Source: Paramoeba atlantica (lineage: Eukaryota > Discosea). From it: DNA of 64,000 nt. Shown here in pieces: positions 1 through 10,436 of the stretch (the stretch's first letter is position 1; each line of letters starts with the position of its first letter). Below the pieces are notes generated by a model, which made no database searches, was not told the DNA's origin, and was given only the letters and a program-made list of their open reading frames with translations. The stretch is from NCBI GenBank assembly GCA_977017575.1, contig CDRNVI010000004.1, positions 248,001-312,000 on the forward strand, in the 5' to 3' direction. Made by a program: the position numbers and the translations under genes.

Positions 1-77
1 CAAGCTGGAAATACGTTCAAGCAAATCTGCATTTTCCCAGTCTGCGTATTTACCCAACTGATACGGTACACGTACTT
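1..77 (-). pseudogene. 3' half of RNase H-like gene, first partial copy
   Basis: These 77 bases match 4897-4973, 9790-9866 and 18747-18823. They are the segment just downstream of the LINE B insertion point in the RNase H-like gene, and the rest of this copy lies outside the window. They show that the tandem array continues to the left. Confidence 0.7.
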
Positions 78-565
78 CAAATAAAGGCGATAATCGTATG
101 GACTAAACTGCAAATTCAATCATTCTTAATATTTCATATATTTCGTCTGAACTATTACCTGACTTTCCGAGTTACGACTATATACGTTGACAACGCCTGC
201 GTAGCGAAAACTACGAAATTCAGATGAAAAGCTGCCTCCAGTGACTTTACATTCTTTGCTTAATAAAATTCACAAGCTTAAGAACACACTTTTTATAAAG
301 AACACCTACCAAGAATATAAAGAATGAATAATGAGTAAACTATTAAAACAAGCAAAATTCACTCCAAACAAACAAAATTCACTCCTTGGTTCCTCCTATT
401 GTAAAGCATATTGAGAAAAGTACAGACATTAACAGCAGCAATACTCTCCGTGAGCTCTTTATCTGAAATAAGTTAATATCAACTTAGATCATGAGATGAT
501 ATCAACGTAGATGACGGGGAATTTTATCAAATCGAATAGAGGTTGTAAGTGAAAGGAAATTCTGA

Positions 566-2828
566 TTAGTGTTCAAGTCCTCCGAGCCACTGAATTGGTG
601 GAAAGTATTGTCGGAGTTGCGTGGCAATTGTGTACGCGTTCATCTTCTCTATTTCAAGTTGGAACGCTTCTTTGACATCCTTCACGTTTTGTTGTGACCG
701 TTGTGCGAGCGAGACAATGAGAGTTTTCGTGTTGTTGTGCAACTGTCCTAATTCGGTCATTGCCAAGCAGCTGAAACTTTCTTTCGGTATGCCCCCTTGT
801 ACAACGTATTTTTTGTGCTTGCGCTCAAGGGCATTTTGGATTAACTGCTCGACGGAGGTTTTGGCATAGCTCGGGGCACAACTGTGAACTACGGTGACAT
901 CGTAGAGAATTTCTCCGAGATGGGACCACATGATACCGAGATCAGGGCCTGATCGCATACGTCTTGCTCTGCATGGGTGATGTTCAGAGAGCTCTTCGGA
1001 TATGGTGGCCTTACATTTGGTGCAGAAGAATGATGAATGTACTCGAGGTTCTATAACATGGGGCACCCCTGCTTTGGCACACAATTCACCTAGGAAACAG
1101 ACTAATCGTGTGTGCTTCTTCGTTGCATTTATCCCACAGCATTGTGTACATCCAGGAATGTGCTGGAAGATGGTATCAGAAGAATATTCTGTCAGGCATC
1201 CCGGGCATACCACACTCTTAGGCATATTTTCTGGCACTATTCCCAGGCGCATCATTATACAGAAACGGAAGAGGTACGGATTGATGTAGTTGCTGGTTGA
1301 TTGCAGGTGGTGAAATGATGCGGATCCTCGCTCCATTAGTTCTTTGAGGCGCATGTCCTTTCTCAGCTCGGTTGCAAATCGTTTTTGTTCAGATCGTATT
1401 GCTTTCATGACTAATCGCTTGGAAGTATCATTCTTCTGGCTGTCACGTTCGTTCAGAGCCCTGTTTCGCTTGGATCCCGCTATGACCACCGGAGCGTTAT
1501 TGGTTTTGGATTGCTCTTCAATGGCTTTGCGAGACGCTTGGAAAAAGTGCTTTTGCTTCAAACATGACGGAGTAAGTCCGAGTCCGCCGAGATATTGCGG
1601 AAGTGTGGCGAGTTTTGCAGTAGGGCCCGTTGCATTAAACCAATGCTGAATACTGCCTACTTCCGCGTCGAACTGCTGGGCGATTTCAAGGGATGCTTCG
1701 GGCTTGTGTACTCGGAGGTGATAGTCTTGACGGGGGATGGTGCACCGATTCAGAATTGCGAGGGATAGGTTGCTCGGTCCCATGAGTCGAAGACGGCGAA
1801 AGAGACACTTGTGTTTGTCCATCTTTTTCTTTAGGCATTCACTTACCATCTCGTCCTGTCCGATATATGCACCTAGAATTTTCACTGTTTCTTGCGGGCA
1901 GGCTACCCCCATCGCTTGCAGAGTTTGGGGCGTCCATGGAGTGTCTGTTTTCTTGAACCATTCGCATTTCTGGAAGTTCATTTCCAGTCCCAGAAGTCGT
2001 GAAGATTCGTGCAGGTGTAGAAAGGCGGTCTGCAAGGATAGGGGATTTGTTGATGACAAGGTTATGTCGTCCATGTACGCTCGAACCGTTACATCTGGAA
2101 AGGACTCTTCGATTTCTTTGAGCGAATCCTGTATCAGGGCACAGAAGTATAGTGACGAAAGCGCTGAGCCCTGTCGAACGCCAGAAGTGCTCTTCACGAT
2201 CGAATGGAGCGAGTTATTGGCAAAGAAGAGCAGATCAGACGAGTCCCCGTACTCAAGATTAAAAATCCGCATGAAAGGTTTGAAGATGCCGTCTTTCTTG
2301 AGTGCTTCGAAGATTGCTTGACGCGTGGGGGTATTGTAGGCATTCTTATAATCGATCGCCAAGATGGCGTGTCCCTTGTCATATTCATCGAGCACCTCGT
2401 GAACAATTCCCTCGCACGCATTCTTTTGGAGGATCCCTCTTTGGACAGGCTGGAAAAATTTCTTCAGTTTCTCTTCGTTCCTGTTTAGAAGGATCGAGCC
2501 ACATACTTTCAATAGAGTCTCCCCAATTGCAATCGGTCGTATTCCGTTCTGCGGTTTGTTGATGGCCATTAGTCGACATCGTGTCAGTCTGTCACGCACC
2601 GACGATGCGATCTCCCCGTTCACTACATCGCGTAACATATGGCAGAGCGCGGTGCTGGATTCCTCGTCATCCGCAAGTAGGCGCAACATGGCTTCACTCA
2701 ATCCCGTAGGGCCCGGGGAAGCTCCCGGAGCCAGTTTCTCTATCGCGGCCCGAAGTTCGTGTTTTTCGATGATTCCTGTTCGGGGGTCTACGTCCGTCTG
2801 AGCTTGTGGGCGCTCTCCATCGGGATGT
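566..2828 (-). pseudogene. LINE B copy 1, RT and endonuclease part
   Basis: Open frame for the C-terminal 60% of the LINE B polyprotein (711 aa from its first Met at 2701). It contains the RT core, with the GVRQGSALS box and a YMDD box, then two CCHC-type zinc motifs (CPGC...H...C and CTKC...H...C), then the RLE signature GPDL...YDVTVVH...KHKKY near the C-terminus. The frame runs upstream to the SINE-like insertion at 2829. It has no start of its own and is the downstream half of a split gene. Compared with units 3 and 4 it lacks one Ile codon (SIQHW against SIIQHW). Confidence 0.85.
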
Positions 2829-3195
2829 TAGTTAGTTAGTTATTATCCAGCCATTTGTCTGCGAACAGATGTGGCTGCCTCACTTCACGCGTAGGTCGCG
2901 TTGCCGGTGCTCCACGCGGGGAGTAATCTTCTAGCACGAGAGCGGTTGGCTCAATCATATAAGAAGACACCGGACTTTAGACAGACATTACCCTAGTTAT
3001 TTGATGCCTTGTTTTATTGGCATTGGGGAAATCCATCTATAGGAAAGGTGTAATGCCCTAGTTCTTTAGCATCTTGCTATTTTGATGCCGGGTACCTCCT
3101 TTCGTAAGCTTTCTAGTTCGCTTACATATTGTACGCATCTATACCAATATCGTATGTAATTCTGTATTGTTAGATAACGTTCCAACAAGGTACAG
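2829..3195 (-). mobile_element. SINE-like retroposon with leader-like 5' end, copy 1
   Basis: A 367-bp insertion absent from the same site in units 3 and 4. It is flanked by perfect 13-bp direct repeats TCCATCGGGATGT at 2816-2828 and 3196-3208, which is a target-site duplication. On the minus strand it begins CTGTACCTTGTTG, the same string found at the LINE B and LINE C 5' ends, and finishes in a TAAC repeat. It has no long ORF, and I could not find a convincing tRNA-type A or B box. It could be a SINE or a retrocopy of a short trans-spliced host RNA. Confidence 0.75.
3183..3195 (-). other. Leader-like string at 5' end of SINE-like element
   Basis: CTGTACCTTGTTG on the minus strand directly abuts the target-site duplication. 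It is the last 13 nt of the 16-nt string seen at the LINE B 5' end. Confidence 0.6.
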
Positions 3196-4515
3196 TCCAT
3201 CGGGATGTAGACTCTTGAGCTCCGCTACTTTCTCCTCAACGCTAAGGTTCGAGTCAAAATATACGTTGTCGAGGATACGCGTAGCTTTGCTTAGGTTACC
3301 AGCCCTAGCCGTTCGAAGCGCACTGCGGATTGATCGGCGGTCGACTTCACGTTCAAGTTTCTCGTCAGGTGAGGAGAACGCCGGCTCCTCGTTGCGCAAT
3401 TTGTTTGGCACATGATACTTCCGCTGGATCGCTTGTCGCACAGTGGTGAGTGAGTCGCGGGGTGCGTTTAGAAACTTGTGCCAGACGGATGTTTTCTCTG
3501 TTATAAGCTTGAGCGTGGGATATCCTCGCAGGATTGATCTAAAGATTGCTATGACGTGAGCGGCAAACGTGGGGTCGATGTGGGCGAGTGGGGGAAGAGG
3601 CTCCAAGTCGCATCCCGTGTCACAATCTTGTGTTTCTTCGATATCCAAAAATGGCGTTTGTGTCACAATACGGTTGAGCTTTACCACCCGTAATCGGAAG
3701 ATGTTAATCTTGTGAGATGCAGGTAGATATAGAAATCCTGATGGACCTGGCTGATGCTGCGGTGTGTAGGAAATCTTTACCCTGATTGCACCTTTTCTAG
3801 AATGTCGCGTAACAACTTCTCCAATCGACTGATAAATCTCACTGCTGTGGCGGAATTTCCAATGTAGCTCGCAAGTAGTTCCTTTTCCCCAGTCGTTGAT
3901 TATCTTTAGTATTTGGTCCGGAGCTTTCATTGTTTCTTCGGCGACCTCGGCCACCCGATCGTCCTCCGAGATGTCTGATCCTGATGCAGATGAGCTCTCC
4001 GATCCTTCGTCATGTGACATGTCCGCTTGTCCGAGGTTCGCCTTCGTTAGATCAGAGCTACGGAGTATCACTTTTACCTTTTTCGGAGTTTTCTTCAGTC
4101 GTGTCTCTTTTCTGATCTTAATTTTCAAGGATGACTCTCCAGTTTGACTTCTTCGTAGAATTTCATTTCTCCGAACACTGGCAAAAGCGGTTTCCTCGTC
4201 TTTCGTGTTGTGGCGGCCGTGGTCTGACGTTGGGTTTTTCTCGATGCTTTGCGCTTTGTGTTCCATCTTCTTTTGCCAGTTGAGGGGAATATGCTGTGGA
4301 ATGGGGGTTGTGTACATGAGGTCGTCGTACGTGCTAGCGTCTTGGATGAGTTTCTTGTTTGCCTCAAACTGGTCCCATGATCCAATCTCGTGTCTATTCG
4401 CTTGTTCCGTAAAGTTCAAGTTGTGCTCCTTTACGCCAGTGGACCTCACTGCTGCAGTGTTCTGCTGCTGATGCGACGGCGTGCCTTGCGCCGCCCTCGG
4501 GGGAGGTTCTGACAT
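3196..4515 (-). pseudogene. LINE B copy 1, N-terminal part
   Basis: N-terminal third of the LINE B polyprotein, starting most plausibly at the Met at 4515 (MSEPPPR). That start is about 30 nt after the leader-like string. The open frame also runs upstream into the TTA repeat (to 4593) but without an ATG there. It contains the shared module (CELHWKF...IGEV...RKG...Y...LP). After the target-site duplication the frame reads about 19 residues into the SINE-like insertion before stopping at 3139. Confidence 0.8.
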
Positions 4516-4545
4516 AAAAGAAAGAAAAGCAAAGTAGTAAAAATT

Positions 4546-4561
4546 CAACAAGGTACAGAAA
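4546..4561 (-). other. Leader-like 16-mer at LINE B 5' end (unit 1)
   Basis: TTTCTGTACCTTGTTG on the minus strand, followed by a 30-nt untranslated stretch and the ATG at 4515. Upstream is a TTA repeat. Confidence 0.6.
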
Positions 4562-4623
4562 TAATAATAATAATAATAATAATAATATACCACTTTCTGA
4601 CTAAGTGGCTAAGTGTTCGACTA
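4562..4623. repeat. TTA microsatellite and hairpin at a unit junction
   Basis: A TAA/TTA microsatellite (about 4561-4587) followed by a short inverted repeat (CCACTT...AAGTGG). It joins the LINE B 5' end to the 3' flank of the RNase H-like gene and recurs at the unit 2 and unit 3 junctions with one repeat fewer. It is the breakpoint of the tandem duplication. Confidence 0.6.
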
Positions 4624-4973
4624 TTATGACAAAGAAATGTTGACATTATCTTTCGCTACTCCTAAATGCCGCTTACAACAGGAATATAGACATGAGGCCT
4701 TATCACGGCACTTATGGCCGCATTCGGCCGTAGAATTTATAACTCTACACGCTGTGGTTGAGGGATTCACTGGTTCACGCACGAGTTCGACTGCTGCCTC
4801 GTTCGCTAGTTTGTCCACGAGTTCATTCATAAAGTTTCCGCTATGAGCTCGAACTTTCACTACGAAAATCTTGTATTTCTTCAAAATCGAACGGGCCAAG
4901 CTGGAAATACGTTCAAGCAAATCTGCATTTTCCCAGTCTGCGTATTTACCCAACTGATACGGTACACGTACTT
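4624..4973 (-). pseudogene. 3' half of RNase H-like gene, copy in unit 2
   Basis: Encodes the C-terminal half of a type I RNase H fold (KVRAHSGNFMNELVDKLANEA, with the usual late His and last Asp). A Cys/His tail (C-G-H-K-C-R-D-K-A-S-C...C-C-x-x-H) follows, which recalls the zinc motif at the C-terminus of MER3/HFM1 helicases (from memory). It is cut off from its N-terminal half by LINE B at the GTACTT repeat (4968-4973). It differs from the later copies by a substitution in the tail. Confidence 0.75.
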
Positions 4974-5461
4974 CAAATAAAGGCGATAATCGTATGGACT
5001 AAACTGCAAATTCAATCATTCTTAATATTTCATATATTTCGTCTGAACTATTACCTGACTTTCCGAGTTACGACTATATACGTTGACAACGCCTGCGTAG
5101 CGAAAACTACGAAATTCAGATGAAAAGCTGCCTCCAGTGACTTTACATTCTTTGCTTAATAAAATTCACAAGCTTAAGAACACACTTTTTATAAAGAACA
5201 CCTACCAAGAATATAAAGAATGAATAATGAGTAAACTATTAAAACAAGCAAAATTCACTCCAAACAAACAAAATTCACTCCTTGGTTCCTCCTATTGTAA
5301 AGCATATTGAGAAAAGTACAGACATTAACAGCAGCAATACTCTCCGTGAGCTCTTTATCTGAAATAAGTTAATATCAACTTAGATCATGAGATGATATCA
5401 ACGTAGATGACGGGGAATTTTATCAAATCGAATAGAGGTTGTAAGTGAAAGGAAATTCTGA

Positions 5462-7724
5462 TTAGTGTTCAAGTCCTCCGAGCCACTGAATTGGTGGAAA
5501 GTATTGTCGGAGTTGCGTGGCAATTGTGTACGCGTTCATCTTCTCTATTTCAAGTTGGAACGCTTCTTTGACATCCTTCACGTTTTGTTGTGACCGTTGT
5601 GCGAGCGAGACAATGAGAGTTTTCGTGTTGTTGTGCAACTGTCCTAATTCGGTCATTGCCAAGCAGCTGAAACTTTCTTTCGGTATGCCCCCTTGTACAA
5701 CGTATTTTTTGTGCTTGCGCTCAAGGGCATTTTGGATTAACTGCTCGACGGAGGTTTTGGCATAGCTCGGGGCACAACTGTGAACTACGGTGACATCGTA
5801 GAGAATTTCTCCGAGATGGGACCACATGATACCGAGATCAGGGCCTGATCGCATACGTCTTGCTCTGCATGGGTGATGTTCAGAGAGCTCTTCGGATATG
5901 GTGGCCTTACATTTGGTGCAGAAGAATGATGAATGTACTCGAGGTTCTATAACATGGGGCACCCCTGCTTTGGCACACAATTCACCTAGGAAACAGACTA
6001 ATCGTGTGTGCTTCTTCGTTGCATTTATCCCACAGCATTGTGTACATCCAGGAATGTGCTGGAAGATGGTATCAGAAGAATATTCTGTCAGGCATCCCGG
6101 GCATACCACACTCTTAGGCATATTTTCTGGCACTATTCCCAGGCGCATCATTATACAGAAACGGAAGAGGTACGGATTGATGTAGTTGCTGGTTGATTGC
6201 AGGTGGTGAAATGATGCGGATCCTCGCTCCATTAGTTCTTTGAGGCGCATGTCCTTTCTCAGCTCGGTTGCAAATCGTTTTTGTTCAGATCGTATTGCTT
6301 TCATGACTAATCGCTTGGAAGTATCATTCTTCTGGCTGTCACGTTCGTTCAGAGCCCTGTTTCGCTTGGATCCCGCTATGACCACCGGAGCGTTATTGGT
6401 TTTGGATTGCTCTTCAATGGCTTTGCGAGACGCTTGGAAAAAGTGCTTTTGCTTCAAACATGACGGAGTAAGTCCGAGTCCGCCGAGATATTGCGGAAGT
6501 GTGGCGAGTTTTGCAGTAGGGCCCGTTGCATTAAACCAATGCTGAATACTGCCTACTTCCGCGTCGAACTGCTGGGCGATTTCAAGGGATGCTTCGGGCT
6601 TGTGTACTCGGAGGTGATAGTCTTGACGGGGGATGGCGCACCGATTCAGAATTGCGAGGGATAGGTTGCTCGGTCCCATGAGTCGAAGACGGCGAAAGAG
6701 ACACTTGTGTTTGTCCATCTTTTTCTTTAGGCATTCACTTACCATCTCGTCCTGTCCGATATATGCACCTAGAATTTTCACTGTTTCTTGCGGGAAGGCT
6801 ACCCCCATCGCTTGCAGAGTTTGGGGCGTCCATGGAGTGTCTGTTTTCTTGAACCATTCGCATTTCTGGAAGTTCATTTCCAGTCCCAGAAGTCGTGAAG
6901 ATTCGTGCAGGTGTAGAAAGGCGGTCTGCAAGGATAGGGGATTTGTTGATGACAAGGTTATGTCGTCCATGTACGCTCGAACCGTTACATCTGGAAAGGA
7001 CTCTTCGATTTCTTTGAGCGAATCCTGTATCAGGGCACAGAAGTATAGTGACGAAAGCGCTGAGCCCTGTCGAACGCCAGAAGTGCTCTTCACGATCGAA
7101 TGGAGCGAGTTATTGGCAAAGAAGAGCAGATCAGACGAGTCCCCGTACTCAAGATTAAAAATCCGCATGAAAGGTTTGAAGATGCCGTCTTTCTTGAGTG
7201 CTTCGAAGATTGCTTGACGCGTGGGGGTATTGTAGGCATTCTTATAATCGATCGCCAAGATGGCGTGTCCCTTGTCATATTCATCGAGCACCTCGTGAAC
7301 AATTCCCTCGCACGCATTCTTTTGGAGGATCCCTCTTTGGACAGGCTGGAAAAATTTCTTCAGTTTCTCTTCGTTCCTGTTTAGAAGGATCGAGCCACAT
7401 ACTTTCAATAGAGTCTCCCCAATTGCAATCGGTCGTATTCCGTTCTGCGGTTTGTTGATGGCCATTAGTCGACATCGTGTCAGTCTGTCACGCACCGACG
7501 ATGCGATCTCCCCGTTCACTACATCGCGTAACATATGGCAGAGCGCGGTGCTGGATTCCTCGTCATCCGCAAGTAGGCGCAACATGGCTTCACTCAATCC
7601 CGTAGGGCCCGGGGAAGCTCCCGGAGCCAGTTTCTCTATCGCGGCCCGAAGTTCGTGTTTTTCGATGATTCCTGTTCGGGGGTCTACGTCCGTCTGAGCT
7701 TGTGGGCGCTCTCCATCGGGATGT
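5462..7724 (-). pseudogene. LINE B copy 2, RT and endonuclease part
   Basis: Same content as the copy at 566-2828: RT core with YMDD, two zinc motifs and the RLE signature. It is cut from its N-terminal part by the SINE-like insertion. Confidence 0.85.
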
Positions 7725-8091
7725 TAGTTAGTTAGTTATTATCCAGCCATTTGTCTGCGAACAGATGTGGCTGCCTCACTTCACGCGTAGGTCGCGTTGC
7801 CGGTGCTCCACGCGGGGAGTAATCTTCTAGCACGAGAGCGGTTGGCTCAATCATATAAGAAGACACCGGACTTTAGACAGACATTACCCTAGTTATTTGA
7901 TGCCTTGTTTTATTGGCATTGGGGAAATCCATCTATAGGAAAGGTGTAATGCCCTAGTTCTTTAGCATCTTGCTATTTTGATGCCGGGTACCTCCTTTCG
8001 TAAGCTTTCTAGTTCGCTTACATATTGTACGCATCTATACCAATATCGTATGTAATTCTGTATTGTTAGATAACGTTCCAACAAGGTACAG
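7725..8091 (-). mobile_element. SINE-like retroposon, copy 2
   Basis: Duplicate of 2829-3195 carried along with its unit. It has the same 13-bp flanking repeats, at 7712-7724 and 8092-8104, and the same 5' string at 8079-8091. Confidence 0.75.
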
Positions 8092-9411
8092 TCCATCGGG
8101 ATGTAGACTCTTGAGCTCCGCTACTTTCTCCTCAACGCTAAGGTTCGAGTCAAAATATACGTTGTCGAGGATACGCGTAGCTTTGCTTAGGTTACCAGCC
8201 CTAGCCGTTCGAAGCGCACTGCGGATTGATCGGCGGTCGACTTCACGTTCAAGTTTCTCGTCAGGTGAGGAGAACGCCGGCTCCTCGTTGCGCAATTTGT
8301 TTGGCACATGATACTTCCGCTGGATCGCTTGTCGCACAGTGGTGAGTGAGTCGCGGGGTGCGTTTAGAAACTTGTGCCAGACGGATGTTTTCTCTGTTAT
8401 AAGCTTGAGCGTGGGATATCCTCGCAGGATTGATCTAAAGATTGCTATGACGTGAGCGGCAAACGTGGGGTCGATGTGGGCGAGTGGGGGAAGAGGCTCC
8501 AAGTCGCATCCCGTGTCACAATCTTGTGTTTCTTCGATATCCAAAAATGGCGTTTGTGTCACAATACGGTTGAGCTTTACCACCCGTAATCGGAAGATGT
8601 TAATCTTGTGAGATGCAGGTAGATATAGAAATCCTGATGGACCTGGCTGATGCTGCGGTGTGTAGGAAATCTTTACCCTGATTGCACCTTTTCTAGAATG
8701 TCGCGTAACAACTTCTCCAATCGACTGATAAATCTCACTGCTGTGGCGGAATTTCCAATGTAGCTCGCAAGTAGTTCCTTTTCCCCAGTCGTTGATTATC
8801 TTTAGTATTTGGTCCGGAGCTTTCATTGTTTCTTCGGCGACCTCGGCCACCCGATCGTCCTCCGAGATGTCTGATCCTGATGCAGATGAGCTCTCCGATC
8901 CTTCGTCATGTGACATGTCCGCTTGTCCGAGGTTCGCCTTCGTTAGATCAGAGCTACGGAGTATCACTTTTACCTTTTTCGGAGTTTTCTTCAGTCGTGT
9001 CTCTTTTCTGATCTTAATTTTCAAGGATGACTCTCCAGTTTGACTTCTTCGTAGAATTTCATTTCTCCGAACACTGGCAAAAGCGGTTTCCTCGTCTTTC
9101 GTGTTGTGGCGGCCGTGGTCTGACGTTGGGTTTTTCTCGATGCTTTGCGCTTTGTGTTCCATCTTCTTTTGCCAGTTGAGGGGAATATGCTGTGGAATGG
9201 GGGTTGTGTACATGAGGTCGTCGTACGTGCTAGCGTCTTGGATGAGTTTCTTGTTTGCCTCAAACTGGTCCCATGATCCAATCTCGTGTCTATTCGCTTG
9301 TTCCGTAAAGTTCAAGTTGTGCTCCTTTACGCCAGTGGACCTCACTGCTGCAGTGTTCTGCTGCTGATGCGACGGCGTGCCTTGCGCCGCCCTCGGGGGA
9401 GGTTCTGACAT
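8092..9411 (-). pseudogene. LINE B copy 2, N-terminal part
   Basis: N-terminal third of the polyprotein from the Met at 9411, with the shared module. It ends a short way into the SINE-like insertion, as in unit 1. Confidence 0.8.
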
Positions 9412-9441
9412 AAAAGAAAGAAAAGCAAAGTAGTAAAAATT

Positions 9442-9457
9442 CAACAAGGTACAGAAA
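9442..9457 (-). other. Leader-like 16-mer at LINE B 5' end (unit 2)
   Basis: Same 16-nt string and spacing to the ATG as in unit 1. Confidence 0.6.
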
Positions 9458-9516
9458 TAATAATAATAATAATAATAATATACCACTTTCTGACTAAGTG
9501 GCTAAGTGTTCGACTA

Positions 9517-9866
9517 TTATGACAAAGAAATGTTGACATTATCTTTCGCTACTCCTAAATGCCGCTTACAACAGGAATGTAGACATGAGGCCTTATCACG
9601 GCACTTATGGCCGCATTCGGCCGTAGAATTTATAACTCTACACGCTGTGGTTGAGGGATTCACTGGTTCACGCACGAGTTCGACTGCTGCCTCGTTCGCT
9701 AGTTTGTCCACGAGTTCATTCATAAAGTTTCCGCTATGAGCTCGAACTTTCACTACGAAAATCTTGTATTTCTTCAAAATCGAACGGGCCAAGCTGGAAA
9801 TACGTTCAAGCAAATCTGCATTTTCCCAGTCTGCGTATTTACCCAACTGATACGGTACACGTACTT
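9517..9866 (-). pseudogene. 3' half of RNase H-like gene, copy in unit 3
   Basis: Same C-terminal RNase H half and Cys/His tail as 4624-4973. GTACTT at 9861-9866 marks the LINE B insertion point. Confidence 0.75.
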
Positions 9867-10255
9867 CAAATAAAGGCGATAATCGTATGGACTAAACTGC
9901 AAATTCAATCATTCTTAATATTTCATATATTTCGTCTGAACTATTACCTGACTTTCCGAGTTACGACTATATACGTTGACAACGCCTGCGTAGCGAAAAC
10001 TACGAAATTCAGATGAAAAGCTGCCTCCAGTGACTTTACATTCTTTGCTTAATAAAATTCACAAGCTTAAGAACACACTTTTTATAAAGAACACACTTTT
10101 TATAAAGAACACCTACCAAGAATATAAAGAATGAATAATGAGTAAACTATTAAAACAAGCAAAATTCACTCCAAACAAACAAAATTCACTCCTTGGTTCC
10201 TCCTATTGTAAAGCATATTGAGAAAAGTACAGACATTAACAGCAGCAATACTCTC

Positions 10256-10331
10256 TTAACAAAAAGAAGGGTCTTAACAAAAAGAAGGGTCTTAACAAAA
10301 AGAAGGGTCTTAACAAAAGTCTTAACAAAAG
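10256..10331 (-). repeat. 18-bp tandem repeat tail of LINE A
   Basis: About three copies of the 18-mer CTTAACAAAAAGAAGGGT (plus strand) and two shortened copies form the 3' tail. The unit matches 14 of 18 positions of the satellite unit at 60503-60897. Confidence 0.75.
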
Positions 10332-10436
10332 CCCGTGGAGCGCATATATTATATACGCGCCGATTACTATCAAATGTTCACATTCTAATAAACTAATATC
10401 CCTTTCTTTTCTTAAGAAGTATTTGAGATGACAAGC

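Larger units (their letters stand above)
78..4561 (-). mobile_element. LINE B copy 1 (RLE-type non-LTR element, SINE-interrupted)
   Basis: This is unit 1 of the array. On the minus strand the element starts with the 16-nt leader-like string at 4546-4561 and ends near 78, beside a copy of GTACTT at 72-77. The 3' UTR (78-565) has no poly(A). It differs from units 3 and 4 by the SINE-like insertion in the coding region, by the absence of LINE A in the 3' UTR, and by a few substitutions. The element is inactive as read because the insertion splits its single reading frame. Confidence 0.85.
4974..9457 (-). mobile_element. LINE B copy 2 (SINE-interrupted)
   Basis: Unit 2, nearly identical to unit 1 at an offset of 4896 bases. 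It carries the same SINE-like insertion at the same site, so the insertion predates this duplication. A few substitutions separate the copies (for example CPQE against FPQE in the RT region). Confidence 0.85.

Noticed and set aside
1737-2321. 194-aa plus-strand frame, present in all four units
   Set aside because: Antisense to the LINE B RT, no recognisable domain, and it changes freely where the RT frame does.
2829-3195. An SL RNA gene within the SINE-like element
   Set aside because: The leader-like string is followed by GAACG and not by a GT splice donor, so it looks like a spliced product and not the gene.
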